Assembly (NCBI RefSeq): GCF_001039355.2
Contig: NW_019775630.1
Location: forward strand, 157,558 to 221,557
DNA length: 64,000 nt
Direction of reading: 5' to 3'
DNA from: Lingula anatina
Lineage: Eukaryota; Brachiopoda; Lingulata; Lingulida; Lingulidae
Part shown: in pieces, positions 60,133 through 64,000 of the stretch
How positions within the stretch are numbered: position 1 is the stretch's first letter
How the letters are laid out: each line of letters begins with the position of its first letter
Notes under the pieces: model-generated
Databases searched by the model: none
The model's input: the letters and a program-made list of their open reading frames with translations, nothing else
What the model was told of the DNA's origin: nothing
Program-made: the position numbers and the translations under genes

Positions 60133-62630
60133 TTCTTGCGGGCAATATCTTCAAATTATATGTAATTCACTGGAGTTTTCATTTTGAACTATGTACGTAT
60201 TTATGTATGTAATGGTTTTCTACTCTCTTAAAGATCGGATTTAAACAGTTAATTTTTTCTTTCAAATAGTAGTTGGCAATGATGTATTATAAGGATATAA
60301 TTCAGATTACGATGAAATATGGTCCCAGCAAGTCATTTTGATTTCAAACATTTCCTTAATCATTTATATACAGCGTTACGCAATTAAATCATCATCATTT
60401 GTCAAATCAACCTCTTGAAATAAAAGTGTACTCACACTATTTCTTTTTATTCATTAACAGTTCTTAACTTAAACAATTTTGCAAACAGTAATACTTTTCC
60501 GTCGTGGTTAATGTGCAATTTTTATTACACACATATTATAGACGCAGAGTGCATTGCTTCTTAAAAGTAATGCACTTTACGATTCAGTAAAACTGTGGAT
60601 CAAATAAAACATGTGCTGTTTCTTTGATGCAAAATATCTGCCGCCGTCACAGTTTTACTTTCCGTCTTATCTAGTGAAAAGATATTTTTCACAAAACGAC
60701 CCACATAGTGTTGCAAATTGAACTTAATTTTGAATAGCGTGAAAGTTTTCAGACTAGGTTGATTTTAACATCAAAAGTAAACTACCCCTCATCGTTTTTT
60801 CACACGTTTGATTAAGTCTTAAAGTCAAATTCCGATTATTAAAAAAATTTAAATGAATAACCTTGCGCGCGTTACACGTCACAGGACTTGCGTAACTACC
60901 CACGTGCTACGATTTTTCCCTTGGGCGGGCGTCAAGTGGACATTTTGTACAGGAGCAATGCAAAGATGGGTGAGAACGATACGTTGTTTTTAACCGAAGA
61001 CGATGTCCCCGGGGCGAAACTGCCTACACCAAATTAAAGGATCATACGTTGTTTTGATGCGGTTAGCCTGTCAGTGGCGAGTTAGGCAGAAAAGAGCAGC
61101 ACTGATAGCAAGGTACTGTGTACACGTGAATCGGCAAAGTTAATTATAATTTCATGTTGCAAAAGCATAATTAAATTAGTTAGTTATTTTCCAAATGATA
61201 TTATTTGAATAGCAGATACATAGGTCAAACTAACAATATTATAAAATTTTGATGACACTGAAAACCACAACCTGCGGTGCACGATAGGTTGAGGATGACA
61301 CTGCCACAGCAAGTAATGCATGAAATTTTGTTGCATATCACCCTATGCTTGTGTCGTTGTTAACTTTGCGGTATTATTGCTGCTTAAATTAATACCTGAT
61401 GTTATTTCTCAGGCTACCAAGTACGTATCAACTTTTTTGTGGCAATTAACATCCATGTTCCATCATGTGTGCAGGTTGTTTATTATTATTATTATTGTTA
61501 TTATTATTTGTTCAAGCAAATTTTGATAAAGTGGCTATGCTTTAACAAGAGAAAGTCAAAATTTATGCTGAAGTTTAAAAGATTAAATCATCACTAGTAT
61601 GTACAATTATAGCTATTTGATTATGCATATTTGATTTTCAATTATTTTGATTATGGTATGAGGTTTCTGCCTTTTTCTCTCGCCCTGAAATCAATATATA
61701 ACAAGTAAATTGATAGTGCTTTATTACAATTTTTGCTGTATACTTTCAGATGCAAAAACTGTGTAGCAGTAAGTAAAGCTGTAGAGATTGATGTGAGCAA
61801 AGACAAGGGGAAATGGCATCAGAGAAACTAGGAGAACAAGATAATGTAGATCCATCATCACAGCAAGGGTAGTTGGTGTGATCTTGTCCCTGAAGCTGTG
61901 CCACAAGTTTTCAACTGGTTGAGTCTTTACTAAGACAAGCTGCTGCGGTGTGAATAGCAATATGTACATTCAGGTTATATGTGGTAGATTTATGACAAAA
62001 GAAACCTTCATAATATACTTTAAAGGAGTTATCCTTGCGTCTATGCCTCCTCAAATGTACACAGTTACAGTGACTAGAACATTGTCTGCAAATAGTGAGG
62101 CAGTGAAGGCTGCAAGGTGCCATTGTTTTTCAGTATTAAGAATGACAGTATCTGTTTTTTTTTTATTATTTTTTATTCATTTTTAATGGGAGGGAGATTC
62201 ACTTTGTTCTTTCTATGCCCATTCAGTTTAGGGTTGGTGGCAATATATGGTAAATCTGTCATGTCTGTATGTAGAATTTCTCTTGCTCAGATTTCTATAT
62301 TTATTGAGTGCATTATGAAGTTTCCTGACTGATTAATGAGGTTACTTGTAGAAATATCTTTCCTACACACATTTTGTGATATTTTTACTACTTTATACAT
62401 ATGATTATTCACATCTCAGCAGTGGTGTGTGAAAGGTACTTGGTATTTGCATTTTAGAACTGTAGATCTGTGTGCCAGCAGGGTTATATTAATGTAATAT
62501 ATGTTGATGTTTCTAAAAATAAGCTTCATGTATGATAATTAATTGGTTTGAAAAATAAATAGATAAATAATTCAAATAAAATCAATTCATTATATACTTC
62601 ACATAGTCTGTTTTTATTATTTCTTCTAAC
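60133..62630. other. Intergenic, no gene seen
   Basis: AT-rich sequence with short ORFs only. No exon with recognisable homology was found on either strand. Confidence 0.45.
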
Positions 62631-62632
62631 TA

Positions 62633-64000
62633 CAGGGTTACTACTTAATATGGAATATATTTTATCGTTGTTATTTTTGAGTGCTGATTAATTTTTTTTT
62701 TTGGCTTGAGTCACTTAAAAAGTATGTCACCTGGTGATAATAACATCCAGTCTTCTGTTGTGAGATATTTTGGTCAATAATATCAAATCTGACATAAGAT
62801 GCCATTCAAAAGAAAGGAACACCCCCAGAAAACCATATCAACAGTTTGATGTCAGTATTAACTTTAAGATAAGATATTAAACAAAATGATAGCCTCCGGA
62901 CAGTGATATGTTACACAGTCAAAGAACTCACTACAGTAAATCATGAGAAGTAAGTAATTGCGGGTATGACCTCCAGCAGCCGCTTGCAGCGCCCTCATCC
63001 TACATGGCATACCCTGTGACACCTTTTTTAAAGTTTGGGTGGGGATATCATTCCACGCAGTGATATTTGCCTGTCGCAGTTCATCACTATTTACCGGCCG
63101 AGGACCATAGCTATTAAATCTGTGAGTTACTTCCGCCCACACATTTTCAATTTGGGTTCATATCTAGAGAGTTTGCAGGCCAGGGCAATTGCTGAACCCA
63201 TTGGTTTTGAAGAAAAACAGAGATTCTGCGGCCTCGATGTGGGGTTGTGCAGTCGTCTTGGTACATAAAGTTGTTCCTGAAGATGACTCTTACCAATCGA
63301 AGCATTGTTTGCTGTATTGTCTCTGTAGGAATCCTGGATGAGATTGCCTCCTAGAAAAAACAACTGGCTCTGGGCACCGACATGAAATGCTCCCCAAACA
63401 GAGACGTTACCATCCCCTGCTTGCACCCTAGGCAGTACACAATCATCGTTTTATGCCCCTCGTACACGTCGGTGGACACGGATTCGACGTTCAACCCTAA
63501 AAAATCCATATCTGGTCTCATCACTGAAAACAACGTGATTCCAGTGTTTTGACTGCAAACGCACGTGGTCCCCTGCCCATTGCAGACGTCGCTGTATATG
63601 ACCTGCTGTTAACACTGGTTTCCCTACTGGTCTTCTTGCAAAATAACCGGCTTGCAGTAATCTCTTGTTCACGAGGGACCTTGAAAAGGCCGTTTGAATG
63701 ACATTCTGCCTCTCTTTTCTGAGGACACTGGTTGTCTTTGTACGACCAGCACGGCGTCCTCTAATGAGAAGGCGATCCTGTCTCCTTAGTGTGATACGCG
63801 GACACCCTGGTCGAGGTATTGGAGTAGTTGCCCCTGTTGCAGCATTTCTTTGGAGGACTTCACAAACGGTTCCTGATAAATGTTGAATTACCTGGCAATG
63901 GCTGTCCGTTTCTGGCCATTTTCTCTGAGAGCAAGAATCCCATAGTTAGCTGCGTTGCTTAGCTGTCGATCCATATCTTCACTAAAGTACCTGTCAAGTT
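62633..64000 (-). mobile_element. Tc1/mariner-type transposon, cut by the window end
   Basis: The terminal repeat CAGGGTTACTACTTAATATGG begins at 62633 after a TA. Its first 330 bp match the MITE at 15133-15517. The body carries a transposase on the minus strand. The other end lies outside the window. Confidence 0.85.
62864..63974 (-). pseudogene. Decayed Tc1-like transposase
   Basis: A start at 63974 gives MDRQLSNAANYGILALRENG, typical of the N-terminal DNA-binding part. VVFSDETRYGFFRV (first catalytic Asp region), GDGNVSVWGAFHVGAQSQL and the C-terminal GMPCRMRALQAAAGGHTR follow, but in different reading frames. At least two or three frameshifts and a stop separate them. The enzyme would cut and paste TA-flanked DNA; this copy cannot make it. 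Confidence 0.85.

Noticed and set aside
1-64000. CRISPR arrays, bacterial operons, rRNA
   Set aside because: The window is clearly animal genomic DNA with spliced genes; no such features were seen.

Overview
The window looks like AT-rich, intron-rich genomic DNA from an invertebrate animal. The genes are modular extracellular proteins split into small exons, mostly by phase-1 introns. Introns and spacers are full of microsatellites and short non-autonomous DNA transposons. The style suggests a lophotrochozoan, most likely a mollusc, but this is inference and no single gene proves it. Gene models were assembled by hand from GT-AG (once GC-AG) junctions with matching codon phase and have no transcript support.

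Layout. 1-7.7 kb: repeats, no convincing gene. 7.7-15.1 kb (+): gene A, a secreted VWA-Thr/Pro linker-TSP1 protein (7 coding exons, 427 aa). 18.1-27.9 kb (+): gene B, its tandem paralogue (8 coding exons, 688 aa) with a longer mucin-like linker and four TSP1 modules. 33.8-36.7 kb: a near-perfect 1,443-bp duplication separated by one N, probably an uncollapsed contig overlap; both copies carry exon 1 of a channel gene. 35.5-40.7 kb (+): DEG/ENaC/ASIC-family channel (6 coding exons, 483 aa). 43.2-46.2 kb (-): a small secreted pancreatic-lipase-family enzyme whose two frame breaks both lie in homopolymers. 48.1-56.4 kb (+): a 16-exon, 695-aa matrix-metalloproteinase-like protein with LDLa x3, TSP1 x2 and EGF x2 in place of a hemopexin domain; this is the most unusual gene. 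57.9-58.5 kb (-): a 63-aa secreted peptide with eight cysteines in its mature part. 62.6-64 kb: a decayed Tc1/mariner-type element cut by the window end; a deletion derivative of it lies at 15.1-15.5 kb.

Five of the six protein genes encode secreted products and three are built from adhesion or ECM modules, so a matrix, mucus or immune-surface role is plausible but unproven. Three separate exons (MMP exon 6, the first LDLa exon, channel exon 3) have local tandem repeats across or next to their 3' splice-junction end. Single Ns at 3310, 15718, 35282 and 59223 look like assembly joins; two of them separate duplicated flanks.
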